A stretch of 64,000 nucleotides of DNA. Origin: Buxus sempervirens. Taxonomy: Eukaryota; Streptophyta; Magnoliopsida; Buxales; Buxaceae. The stretch covers positions 47,449,220 to 47,513,219 of the forward strand of contig OX387186.1 in the NCBI GenBank assembly GCA_947561395.2, given 5' to 3'. Below are positions 10,617 through 21,119 of this stretch, piece after piece. A program made the position numbers and the translations under genes. Below the pieces are notes generated by a model. It was not told the DNA's origin. It searched no databases and saw only the letters and a list, made by a program, of their open reading frames with translations. Every line of letters begins with the position of its first letter. Position 1 is the stretch's first letter.

Positions 10617-11652
10617 CATGAATATTATTTCCGAATACTGTTTTATTATTTTGGATCACTTATGCTTTTATGACTATTTATAATGAGTATTTTTTTATGC
10701 TTTGCGATGAGATTTATTCTTTTTTGTATTTAAAATTATTCTGTTCGACTAATTAATATAATAACTGTAAAATATATTCCAATTTAAAGGCCAACCAAAT
10801 AATATTCTGTGAACTCTAGAATCTGGGGTATCCAAACAGGATTCTGGATTTTAGACATCAAAATCATATTCCAAAATTTGCAGTATCCAAACAGGATTCG
10901 AGATTTTGAAAATCAACAAAAAAATCTGGATTTACATTATCTAGATTATAATCCAAAATCCAGAATCGAGAAACCCTGACAAACGACCCCTTAGAAGAGT
11001 TGCTGGAATAACTTCGGTTGTAGAATAGGAAAAGGGAAGAAGGAAGAATTTCTGCCGTTGCTAGAAGCCTCATTGGGGTGATTTCGTTAAAGAACAGAAA
11101 GAGGGAAGAAGGAAGAGGAGGGGAAGGGGAAGAGAAGAGAGGTAGAGGGTGGGTTCTGCAGTCGAGACGAATTGTTGAAACAAATAAAAAAAAATTTTTT
11201 TTTCACAAACGATGACCGCGTTCGTCCCCTTTAGAGTTCAAACAGCTGTCATGGCCTATGTCAGGGAGTGGCCCTAACGTGCTGCGTCACTGTTGGGTCT
11301 GGGCAACCAGCAGATGATGTAAACTCTTAAAAAATAATTTTTAAAAAATATAAGCTATTATTTTTTTTCTTAAATTAAAGAAGCCAATCACAAGCGAAAA
11401 TATAACGGTTGTACTTAAAAAAGCTTAAATTTTCAAATGAACGAAAATCGTGTGCGGTGGATTGTTTTGAAATTTTCCACTTTATCGTCAAGAACCTGAA
11501 GTCATCTATCGGACGACTCGGACCAAATGGCTTAAAGATCTCCTTTTTTGCATCTTCTTAGTCGCGTCATAAGATTTGGGTCTGGATTCAGAGAATCTTT
11601 ATTTTTCTGTTTCTCTGTTTTTTGCTATTTCTTTCGGCCTCGAAGAAGAGTG

Positions 11653-14560
11653 ATGGAGGGAATCTCAATCAGAGCTACATATAGGTTTTCGTTTTCGAGC
11701 AATTCTTGCCTACGACGCATGCGAAATTTCACGATTTCGAGATCGGTTCAAGGAATTCCGATGGAGGATAGCAAGAGAACGGGATTCACCACCTGTATTC
11801 GAGCTCAACAGGTCAGTATTGGATCTCTGTAAGTGTTCGACTTGGGCTTTCGGTGCTTAAAAATTTGGGTGGATTTGAGTTCTGCAGTTTTATTTATTTT
11901 TCTCTTTGGACTGTTTGGGTTCGGATATGTATAAGATTTCAAGCTTTGTGTCGCTTGAAATATCGAAGATTAGGGTTCCAAACAGATTTTTCTGTGTTTT
12001 ATATTGGCTGAAGAATACTTGGTGGTTGGTGACGAAAGACAGAAGTTTTACAGGCTTAAAAGGTTGATACGTAATTCGAGTACCTTTGGCCGTTTTCTTT
12101 CCGGATCGATGCAAGTATTATAGAGACCTTAGATGTATTAATTTTGAACGCTTTAGACAGTGGAATTTAAAGTTTAGCTTTTATCTGTTGTCATCCAAAG
12201 AATGATTTCAGTTGATTAAAGAATTAACTTACAGTGCACCATTAAATCTGTTAAATGTGTCTGCCTTCGATTTTAAATGCAGAAGTTCGTGTGAAATCCG
12301 AGTAATTGATAAATCACACAAATACTTCTAACATTACAACATCTTGCGATAGTGCTGCTATACTTTCCCCGACCAGTGATGTCGGGGGAAATGCTCTTGA
12401 AATCAAAGAGTGGGAATTGGGGAGATATCAGGATGAAGTAGCTGCTAGCCAGGGTATCAGAATTAGGAGAAGGCCGCCAACTGGACCACCCTTGCATTAT
12501 GTGGACCCTTTTGAGTTTCGGATTCAGAACGAGGGCAACACTCCTCGTAATATTCTTGAGGAAATAATATGGAATAAGGATAAAGAGAAGTTTCACAGGT
12601 ACCATCTCACCTTGTTTCTGATTTCCGCTTTTATTCCCTTTTTTTCTTCTTCTAAATTTCTGATTTTAAGATATTTTTCTATTTGTATTTTATCTTTTCA
12701 GTTAATGGAGAGAAAGCCTCTCTATGAGCCGAAGAAAGCTCTCGAGAATTGTCCTCCTGCTAGGGACTTCATTGGAGCTTTGAAGGCATCCTATAAGCAA
12801 ACTGGAATGCCAGGTTTAATTGCTGAAGTCAAGAAGGCTTCTCCAAGCAAAGGAGTAATAAGACAGGATTTTGATCCAGTAAGCCTGCTATCTTTGCTAT
12901 TATTTTCTTGGTTTAGATTGATGTCCTTTTATAAAATTCAGGGTGAAATTGAACCAGTTACTATTTGTTTGCTTATGATCATATCAAATAGCAACAAGGT
13001 TATTATTCTTCTTGCATAATGTATATGTTGGCTTTACATGTTCTTTCATTTTATGTTTGAAATAAATATCCCTCATGTCAAGTTGGGTTTTTTCTTTTAA
13101 GTTCCTGGGCCGTTGGGATTTGATTTCCTCTACTGTTCTTATAGACTCTATTCTAATGGCAACAAATCCGGTGTAACTTGGTTGTTTGTATCAGCTTCCG
13201 ACTCCTTCAGCACGAGGCAAAACAGAGTTATTCATAAGCACTGTTCAAGGCATGCACATCTGATGCAATCATGCCAGCCTTCATTGTAAAATCACATGCC
13301 TTCATATTAATCATTGATCTACTTAGAGCAGATACTAAAACTGATCATAGGCTGCCTCCCGCTCTGCAATGATAATGACAAGTCTCCAAAGAACCATTCT
13401 TACTCATATAAAAGCTAAACTATCTGATTTTGATATCTTAATTTGATGTCCTTTGCTCTTGGGGTTCTCGGAGCACGGGCTTGGAATCCTAGATTTTTGG
13501 GAGGAAAAAAAGAAAAAAACAGAAAATGCTAGAGAAAGCACACTTCCTCTTTTTTGGTTGGAACTAGAAATAGGGATTTAAGAAGATAATTTGTTAAAAG
13601 ATTTTCTCATTGGGGATGAAGACCTTTCTCTTCCAAAAGGTTTGAGATTTTGAAGGAAAATAAGAGAATGACAATATAACTTCCTTTAGTATTCTAACTT
13701 AACCTACTATTTTCTCTTTGCTTTATTTCATGTCAACCATCCTTACTGCAATATATAGGATTGTAGTGGGAAAAATTATCAGATATCATCAAAATCGACC
13801 TTTTCTATATTTTACTCTTCCTAGCCAAATGCTTGAAAGGAAATATAAACCATTTCTTTTTCTGTTTTGTTTTTCTTTTCTTCCTAAATCTAATGTTACA
13901 AACATATACATAGCGTTGGAAAAATTCAATCCGGAAATGAGCAATTAAAGATGGGTACTCTGATGAATTAAATTTCTACGTTCTATATGTTCTGCTTGGA
14001 ACTTTGTGGCAAGGATGTGTACTTTCCACTCGTTGGCATGAGAAAGCATAAGAGAAGAAACCTTATGCATATTTAGAATCGCAATTATTTGGCTTCACTT
14101 TATTTTACCATTTAGTATGCCTTTATTCTCAGATTTTATGAGTTATGTTGAGGGCCAAAATTTTCATTATAGGTTCAAATTGCTAAATCTTATGAGGAAG
14201 GTGGAGTAGCTTGCTTGAGTGTGTTGACAGATGAGAAGTATTTCCAGGTACAAATCATTATTTGGCTTCAAAATTGCTGGACATTATGAATTATGGCTGG
14301 AGACTGTTTGGTTTGGACTTCCATATACTAAACTAATCACCTTCATGTATCTTTTCTTTTACTGATTGAAGGGGTGCTTTGAAAATTTGGTGGATGTACG
14401 GAATAAAGGTCTGCCTTGTTTAACATATCCTTTCATGCTGCAGATTTTCACTGTTCTACGATTGCTTGTAAAATGGATTTTTATACTATGTTCTAACATG
14501 GGAAAAAATGCAGTGTCCTCTTCTTTGAAAAGAATTTATCATAGATGCTTGACAAATCTA
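11653..14560 (+). pseudogene. IGPS: Indole-3-glycerol-phosphate synthase gene copy, truncated and frame-broken
   Basis: The parent enzyme makes indole-3-glycerol phosphate in plastid tryptophan synthesis. Exon 1 (11653-11811) encodes a Ser/Arg-rich start that fits a plastid transit peptide. Exon 2 (about 12283-12598) has [36 protein letters not shown] and [13 protein letters not shown]. Exon 3 is 12702-12878 ([28 protein letters not shown]), exon 4 14173-14247 (GGVACLSVLTDEKYF), exon 5 starts at 14372 (FENLVDVRN) and exon 6 at 14514 (CPLL.KEFIIDA). Lesions seen: a TAA at 12303 early in exon 2, two extra bases near 12587-12590 that shift exon 2 against exon 3, TGA at 14526 in place of a Cys codon and TGA at 14550 in place of Trp. 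The rest of the barrel is missing; AT-rich DNA follows. Long intron 3 (12879-14172) is preserved, so this is not a retrocopy. Confidence 0.85.
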
Positions 14561-14566
14561 TTATAA

Positions 14567-15291
14567 TGCATTTTTAAAATTCTAATGCATTTTTAAAATT
14601 CCCTTTCTTATTTAAGATTCTAAATAATTAGGACATTTCTTATATAAAAGTTATTTTTTATTTTTTATTTTACCTATAATTCTAATGCATTTTAAAATTC
14701 CCTTTCTTATTTAAGATTCTAAATCTTTAGGACATTTTAAACTGTTAAAAGTATTATATAAAATTTTTAAATAATATCATTTAAATTTTTATAACATACA
14801 AAAGTTGTTTTAATAGTTCAGAGATGAATCCTAATAAAATGAGTGGATATGATAATTTCAAATTATCAATTAAAAAAGCCAAAATTGTAAAGCAAAAAAA
14901 TATAAATTAAATTAAATGCAAAAGGTAAAATTTGTTTTAAATATGACAATAATAATTTGTATAATCTTATCTTTGACAATTAAAAAGCAATTGCTAGAAA
15001 AAAAAATTTAGAATCAATCTTAACATGCTACTAATTCTTAATTTGTTAATTTTCTTTTTATTGTAGGTTGCTTGGATTTACCTTAATAATAAATGTTTAG
15101 TTTTGATTAACTATTATCATATGAATTCATTCTCATTACTAGCTTGAATTTTTAGTGTATAAATATTTTATGTTTATCATTTCTTATCGTTGTTTTTAAA
15201 GATAATAAATAGTTTGGTTTCATTATTAACGATTATTGTATTATTGAGGAGAAATGAGACAACATTAAGTAGCAATTGAGGCAACACACAT
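14567..15291. other. AT-rich spacer with a 100-bp tandem duplication
   Basis: No gene seen. The block beginning TCTAATGCAT and containing CCCTTTCTTATTTAAG occurs at 14581 and again at 14681. The rest is AT-rich DNA up to the family-B solo LTR. Confidence 0.6.
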
Positions 15292-16106
15292 TGTAAGACC
15301 CTGATTTTTTGGTGAGTTTATCCATTTACCTATTTATTTATTCAGTTTGATATACATAAACTGTGTTATCAGGTGTTTAATGTGGTTTGAGGGCTTAGCC
15401 CATGCTCGTATGTACAGGCGTTATATAGCCGTTTTTCGGGAAAAATTTAGTTATGATTGTATGATTATTTTATATATAGTGTCTACGTATTAATGTATGT
15501 CGATGCCGAATATGTAGGGTTCTAGTGGGCGATCGCGCATCGGATCAAGGGAAAAAGGAAAGGCATCAAACGGCGTATGTCTCGCGGGGAAAAAAATACC
15601 CAAGGGGGAAAGTAGGGTTTGGGTTGTAGGAATACGCGTAACTTACGGAGGTAATCTTCGTTATACTTAGAGCTGGGCGATTTGGCGACTGCGGCGGAAA
15701 TGGCGATCGGGGTTATTCTCAGGAAGAGCAAGACTCGGAGGGACTACTAGAAGTTCATTCGAGTTGGATTTATGCGGGTTTTCTCTTTCGCGTGAGCAGA
15801 GAAAACATTTCCGCTACCCTTTCATCTTCGCGCATTCGGGATCGTGCTCGGCCGATCTTGGGAAAAGCTATCGTTCTGGGATTAAGCGCACACTGTGAGT
15901 GGCATGGTTTTACAACCGAGGTTTCGGATTTATTCATGTATTTGTTGATTGATTTCATTGTGTTGATTGCATTGATTGAGGTTTTCTCGGTGTTCTGGGC
16001 AACGACAGTTACGGAGGGTTTTGTAGAGTGAAATTGGGGATAATTGGGAAATCATGTAGATTAAATCCAAATTAGGTTTGGATGTATCCTGGGAGTATTA
16101 GGAGGC

Positions 16107-16113
16107 TATATAA
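16107..16113 (+). promoter_or_regulatory. TATA box of LTR B copy 1
   Basis: TATATAA in the context GAGGCTATATAAG, conserved at 58550-58556 in the second copy. Confidence 0.55.
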
Positions 16114-16189
16114 GTGGTTACAGACTGAGAAATTCCAGCCAGAGTTGGATTTCTGGCATTAACAGAGACCTGGAAATCGAAGTGGGTTA

Positions 16190-16450
16190 CCGCCTAACTG
16201 GCGCTTACCTAGCGCCCACCTAGGAGGTGAGCGCCAAGAAAGGAAGACCCGGCGCCGAGCTAGCGCCCACCCCGCGCCTAGCTCGCGCCTACCTCAAATT
16301 CGAGCGCCTTTCTCCCGCTTTTCTCGCGCCCGTCTGGCGTTAGCTAGCGCCCACCCGACCACGAGTGAGCGCCAGCTTCAGATTAACGAACGGACTTACC
16401 GCCCACCTGGCGCCTACCTGGCGCCCACCTTAGGGATGTGAGCGCCCAGT
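16190..16450 (+). repeat. GC-rich GCGCC/ACCT cluster in LTR B
   Basis: About 260 bp are built from variants of GCGCCCACCT, GCGCCTACCT, TAGCTAGCGCC and GAGCGCC, giving many overlapping short inverted repeats such as GGCGCT/AGCGCC. The surrounding DNA is AT-rich. The homologous block in copy 2 is at about 58625-58895. Confidence 0.75.
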
Positions 16451-16985
16451 TGTTTTCGTGCAGAATCCTATAATTTCGTAAAAGCAAGGGGGTTCTGTAT
16501 ACTAGAGGGTCTTTAACCACTTACCCAACTAATTGATTACGACATTAGAGGTAACAATTTGCTGGTGAGAACATTTGAGAGAGATCCTAGTTTTTAGTAA
16601 AAGCTTATGAAGTAGGTGTGGAGAAATAATTCCAGGATGTTCGGGATGTTCACATACTAGAGTTTTTATTCTAGTCCTCTTGAATTATGCACTGTTCGGT
16701 ACCTGATTTGATTTATTGAACCCCGTTTTGATGGCAAGTTTTGAATGAGGTTGTACTTATTATTTATTTGATTACTTGTGTGAGTTGATGTTCTGGTTGG
16801 AACACTTGTGTGAGTTGATGTTCTGGTTGGAACCACGGGTGATGTGTACTAATTCAGAATTTTAAACAGTTAATTATCGGTTTGGGTTTAGCTTCCCATG
16901 GATCCTTGTTAAGCTTAGTAATGTGATGGTATGTGTTTGTTGGTGTAATTGCATGGCCACGTGTGTTGCCACGACCAGTGTAGAG

Positions 16986-17108
16986 CAGTCAGATACCCTG
17001 AGTAGGCCTGGTTGTCAGTGCCGATACCCGGAGTAGGCCGGCATTGGATGACGATACCCTGAGTAGGCCGTCATTTCAGAGTTCCGATACCCTGAGTAGG
17101 CCGGAACT
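16986..17108 (+). repeat. Four hairpins with a constant core and different stems (LTR B copy 1)
   Basis: The core ATACCCTGAGTAGG (ATACCCGGAGTAGG in the second unit) occurs four times. Each core is bracketed by arms that differ from unit to unit but pair with each other: CAGTCAG with CTGGTTG (partial), AGTGCCG with CGGCATT, GATGACG with CGTCATT, and AGTTCCG with CGGAACT. The array lies about 0.9 kb downstream of the LTR TATA box, so it would be in the transcript. Confidence 0.8.
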
Positions 17109-17644
17109 GTGTACATGGAGGTGTGGAGTGTCTACTTGGCATGTAAATTAATCAATGTAACCATATGCATGGCATTGACCTGGTTTGAGTTGTTATCGAA
17201 ATTTACGTTGTTATTATCGTGGGTTATTTGTCGAAGCATGTCTTATAACTGTGTTAACTATTTGGTGCATGCATGTGTCACTCGCTGGGATATTCGTATC
17301 TCATTCCCTCGTTGTTACTTGTTTTTCAGATATTCGTGGTGAGGTGCCCACGGGGGTAGATCCGGCTGATACATATAGGGAGGAGGATTATTACTACCGA
17401 CCTTAGTCCAGCAGGTTGTTCGGTCTTAAACTGTTAAGTTGAATTTTGAGGATTGTAATAAGATAGTAAACTTGGGACCATTTGATGATTTCATAACTTG
17501 CCTGGATAGAAATGTTGAATTGTGCACTCTGATGTGATATAAAAGGCGGGTGATTATCCAGCGATCACCATTATTGAGATCCTTAACTAACCCCTAGGAG
17601 ACGTGTTATATCTTTAATGAAGAACACGGATCCGGGGCGTTACA

Positions 17645-19086
17645 CACATGTCTCAATTGCTAGGATAGATTTTGACATGAGCTTCTTGCTAATGACAAAG
17701 GCTTTTATCGATCGTTATTTACCACTATTAAAAAAGCTTTTACAGAGATTAAAAATCTTATCATTGTGAAAAAACCAAAAAAAAAAAAAAGGAAGGGAAA
17801 AAGTACTGCTATTTACCTTTTGGAAGACATATGACTCACTGGCAATTATTTTTTTTGCAAATAGTCAAATGAGTCTGGAAAGGAGAAAATATAGACTATT
17901 TGGTCCTAGTGCAAATTACAAGTCTACTGATTGGACAAATGAGAAAATTTGCGTAAAAGTCACTACCAACGAGTCACATGTCCTCCAAAAGGTAGAAATT
18001 TTCCCAAAAACAAAAAAATTTAATTTAAGGCTATGTTTGATTTTATGGAAATCATGAGAAAGGGAAATGAAAGAATACTTTCATTTAATTTCCTATGTTT
18101 TCCTCTTATTTTGAGAGGAAAATATTGAGACTTGCAAAAGCATGTTAATTTGGCTAAAACACTACACGACTCTTACTAAAGCATGTTAATTTGGCTAAAC
18201 CATCTTGAAGATTTCCGGATATAATTAGGTGGATGATAGTGATCGACTTATTACATCACTAGCTACTTAGATTGTGTCCTAAACACAAGTCAAGATAAAT
18301 AAATATAAAATTTCCTTTGAGTTCTAGTTCTACTCATTTACTAATATAAGAAATAAAAATAAATTCGACAAAGAACGAAAGCCATGGCAATGATCTGTTA
18401 CAAGCATATATCAACATGAATCCAATTTTCTCTCCCTCTCTTCCTTTTTTTTTCTGCTGACTGAAAAATGTATGATACTTCCTTGGCTATTTTTGTCTGG
18501 TCGAGAATGGAATATCTGCATGGAATCTGGCATTAACTAAAACTCAGCTCAGAATCAAAGCTATTGAACTGTGGAGACATGTCTAATATAATGGACAGGT
18601 CAAGTTAGACCGATTGAGCCAATTCTTAGTCAATTATTGGTCTGTTCAGCTTGAATCCTACCTGAAATATACTAAGGCAGAAAATAAATCTGGCTCAGAC
18701 ATATTGCTAGTTCAAACATGGCCATCACATTGCATCCATGTAATCAAAGATGAATAGATTCAAACCAATATTATATCACATTTCTGTTAGATATAAAATA
18801 TGCAATCTCAATATATAACAATAATAATATAAAAGTTTCTAAATCAAGGATCCTACTAAGCACTAACAGGTAATATTGATGGATCAGTTAGGGAAGATAA
18901 CATGCTGTAGACACTCGAAATTATGTTAGAACAAAATTTCAGCTTTTAAAAATGAGAAATAGTGAGGAAAAAAACTGAAGAAAATTTTATATTTCTTTAA
19001 AATTATTCACAAGAGGCTAATCCTGCATATGTTGCTTAAAATAAAGCCAAGCAAATTAAAAAATGGTTCGATTTGATGGTAGCACC
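17645..19086. other. AT-rich intergenic DNA, no gene seen
   Basis: Apart from the target duplication CACAT at its left end and A/T runs, I see no conserved coding frame or complete repeat structure here. Confidence 0.5.
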
Positions 19087-19100
19087 CTCACAGCCATCTT

Positions 19101-19313
19101 TTTTTGGGAACTCAGGGTATCCGGCTTGCTTCTGCTCAACTGACTAATCCTTCAGGGCCCATGCAAGACGATGCAACCCACTTGGACCGGGTAAATCTAA
19201 GGCCCATAGACCTTATGCAGATGGCCACAGGGGGATTGTGCCTAAGAGAGTTTGAACTTGAGAGCTCAGAGGGAGCAAACCTCTAGGCCCCAGGTATTGA
19301 CCCCCAGGCAAAT
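19101..19313 (-). mobile_element. tRNA-derived SINE, 213 bp, with 14-bp target duplication
   Basis: The insert is flanked by CTCACAGCCATCTT at 19087-19100 and 19314-19327, the long duplication expected of LINE-driven retroposition. It begins with a T run, so the SINE lies on the minus strand with its A tail at 19101. On that strand an A-box-like GGCCTAGAGGTTT and a B-box-like AGTTCAAACTC are spaced as in a tRNA-derived pol III promoter. Its 3' body (GGATACCCTGAGTTCC) recurs in a fragment at 33637. Confidence 0.75.
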
Positions 19314-19327
19314 CTCACAGCCATCTT

Positions 19328-21119
19328 ATGTGCACAATCCATGAATATGCCATATAGGACGGTGACATCTGGTTACAAATGTTGGCTAGGTATTGGTTTA
19401 ACCTAGAATCTCAATTACAATTATACATTCCTTCTCATGCCCAAATTCAGTGTAGTTATGGGCAATGAGAGAGAAAGCCAAGGAGAAATAGAAACAAAAT
19501 TTTGCCAAAATCAGAAACGCTTTTATATTTTGATTATTGAAAACCATTTATCAAAGTATGAATTCATTGAGCTGATGGAAGCTCCTGAGTTGCTATGTTG
19601 CACATTTTAGCTGCAGGCATGTAGGTTGAATATGCTACTTTCTTATTGCACGGTACTGATAGATTTCTGTCACACTAAAAAAGGATGTTAGTGGCAGCTT
19701 TTGGTAGTAATGAATTTCATATATAGAGATGTTATAGTGAGTTGAAACTGAATGACCCACTGTTTCAGTATTGGTGGTAGAAGATGCTGTTATAGTGTCT
19801 TGAAATTGAATCTTCAGGTGTTGTAGTATTGATGGCAGAGGTATGCCACTTTTTCTGGCTTTCTTATTTGTCAAGTTGATGGTTTGATACTTTGATTTTA
19901 ATATTATGGAATTTGCTTCAGATAACTAGGCAGATATACTATCTAGCACTACTCCGTCTCTGATATATTTGAATAACTATATTTATTGCTGGAGGTTTTA
20001 CTGATCAAATTTCTGCAATTGAGTTTGAACTTATTCTATCTTTTGTTGAGGTGTGAATTAAGCTACTCTTGACCCTACAGACCCCAAGCATAAATTGCAA
20101 TATAATATGTTAGCTAGTTTCTTTTGGGGTACAAATTTATCATTTCAAGATTATTACTGGAGGTATATTTCAAGGTTATGTGTAGAGTAGAATGCCAAGA
20201 AAAAGATTATTGTGTCATAAGAACTCTTGGTAAGAGATTCTAAGACTATATAGACCCAGCATACAGCATATATTTCTGACCATTATTGTTAAAAATTTTC
20301 ATGACGCTTCTTAATCCAAAAAGTTAAAACAAAAAAGGATTAGGCCTAATTGAATTAGACTGCAGTTGGACAGTAGAATCCATGTATATTTCTCAGGTGC
20401 ATATGCCTTTTTTTTCATTTGGAAGTATGTATCTACCTTGAGCTAAGGAGTATAAAATAATTCCCCTTTATATTAATTTCTGTAGTCTCTCTCACTGATC
20501 CCAGTACATGCCCCCTTCAATGAACACTGGTATCATTGAAGTCTTAATCATGGTCCAACTACCTGTATTGAATGCTCATAATCTAATTAATTACAATATT
20601 TTCAGTAGAAATAAAAATTGAAAGTGGAAACTTACAACAAACAAGCCATACTAGCTAGCAAGGTCATTCACATACACCATGAAATTGTTAAATGGAAACA
20701 ATGTATACAAAGAAATGATTTAACTAATTCAAAGCTCGAGGAGAGCAATAACAACATTAATAGATTAACCAGACTAAATACCATGAGCAATCAAAAAATC
20801 TAAGACTGGTGAGTGCAAAGAATTAAAAAGTGAAAGGCGCAAAATAAAAAGCATTGCTCTCTGCTTTGGGTTTGGTTAAAGCATTAGAAACAATTGAGAT
20901 GGAAAGAAATATGACAGCCTTTGCTTCTAAATGGATAGCTTTAACAGACGAAATCAATAGAACTCATATATAGAAGAAGCTTCACCATCCATTACTTTTG
21001 TTGAAACTCAAGCATCTGAAAATGGGGGCTCCATTCTATTCTGGAAAAGTTCATGTAAGCTTCTTAGGTCACCGCTTGTGCTCCTGGAAAATTATGAGGA
21101 TCCTTCATTGAAGAAGTTT
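19328..21119. other. AT-rich intergenic DNA, no gene seen
   Basis: No convincing coding frame, RNA gene or bounded repeat. The stretch next to the resistance gene (21120 onward) may include its 3' untranslated region. Confidence 0.5.

Larger units (their letters stand above)
5587..10990 (+). mobile_element. Complete PIF/Harbinger DNA transposon, 5404 bp
   Basis: The ends are inverted copies (left GGGGCCATTTGGTGGGG, right CCCTGACAAACGACCCC, both next to GATTCTGGATT or its complement). They are flanked by TTA at 5584-5586 and 10991-10993, the 3-bp duplication typical of this superfamily. Inside are the two genes expected: a MYB/SANT-like protein (7988-8987) and a DDE transposase (9364-10616). 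It also carries an unrelated alpha-carbonic-anhydrase exon on the minus strand (7458-7790). The element sits in the MULE just after the captured MYB exon. The only obvious lesion in its own genes is one stop codon in the MYB-like gene. Confidence 0.9.
4246..11462. mobile_element. Mutator-like element (Pack-MULE type) with long inverted repeats
   Basis: The left segment of about 4370-4660 and the reverse complement of about 11095-11400 align over roughly 250-300 bp. Shared words in the same order include CTTGTGATTGG, TTTACATCATCTGCT, CAGTGACGCAGCA (left: TAGTGACGCAGCA), CTCGACTGC and a CT-rich block ending CCCTCTCTTCTCTTCCCC. Long, imperfect terminal inverted repeats with no transposase of their own are typical of non-autonomous MULEs. 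The interior holds a captured MYB exon and a later PIF/Harbinger insertion. The outermost bases are uncertain by some tens of bases, because similarity fades toward both tips and I could not place a clean 9-bp target duplication. Confidence 0.65.
15292..17644 (+). mobile_element. Solo LTR, family B, copy 1
   Basis: The 2353-bp unit starts TGTAAGACCC and ends GGGCGTTACA, and is flanked by perfect CACAT duplications (15287-15291 and 17645-17649). A closely similar copy lies at 57711-60152 with a different target duplication. TATATAA at 16107-16113 gives the plus orientation, so the GC-rich block (16190-16450) and hairpin array (16986-17108) lie in the presumed transcribed part. No internal retrotransposon region is attached. 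The long LTR and TGTAAGACCC start suggest a Ty3/gypsy element, possibly the Tekay/Del group; that assignment is inference. The small open frames inside (for example 17109-17342) recur in the other copy but have no recognisable domain. Confidence 0.85.

Noticed and set aside
12306-13019. Single 237-codon frame as a gene of its own
   Set aside because: It is IGPS exons 2-3 joined through retained intron sequence; splice sites and homology show the exon structure.
17109-17406. Open frames of 70-80 codons repeated at 59616-59913
   Set aside because: They are part of LTR B and overlap each other in two frames; conservation reflects the repeat, and no domain is recognisable.
19104-19286. 60-codon open frame on the plus strand
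   Set aside because: It lies wholly inside the SINE and is antisense to it.
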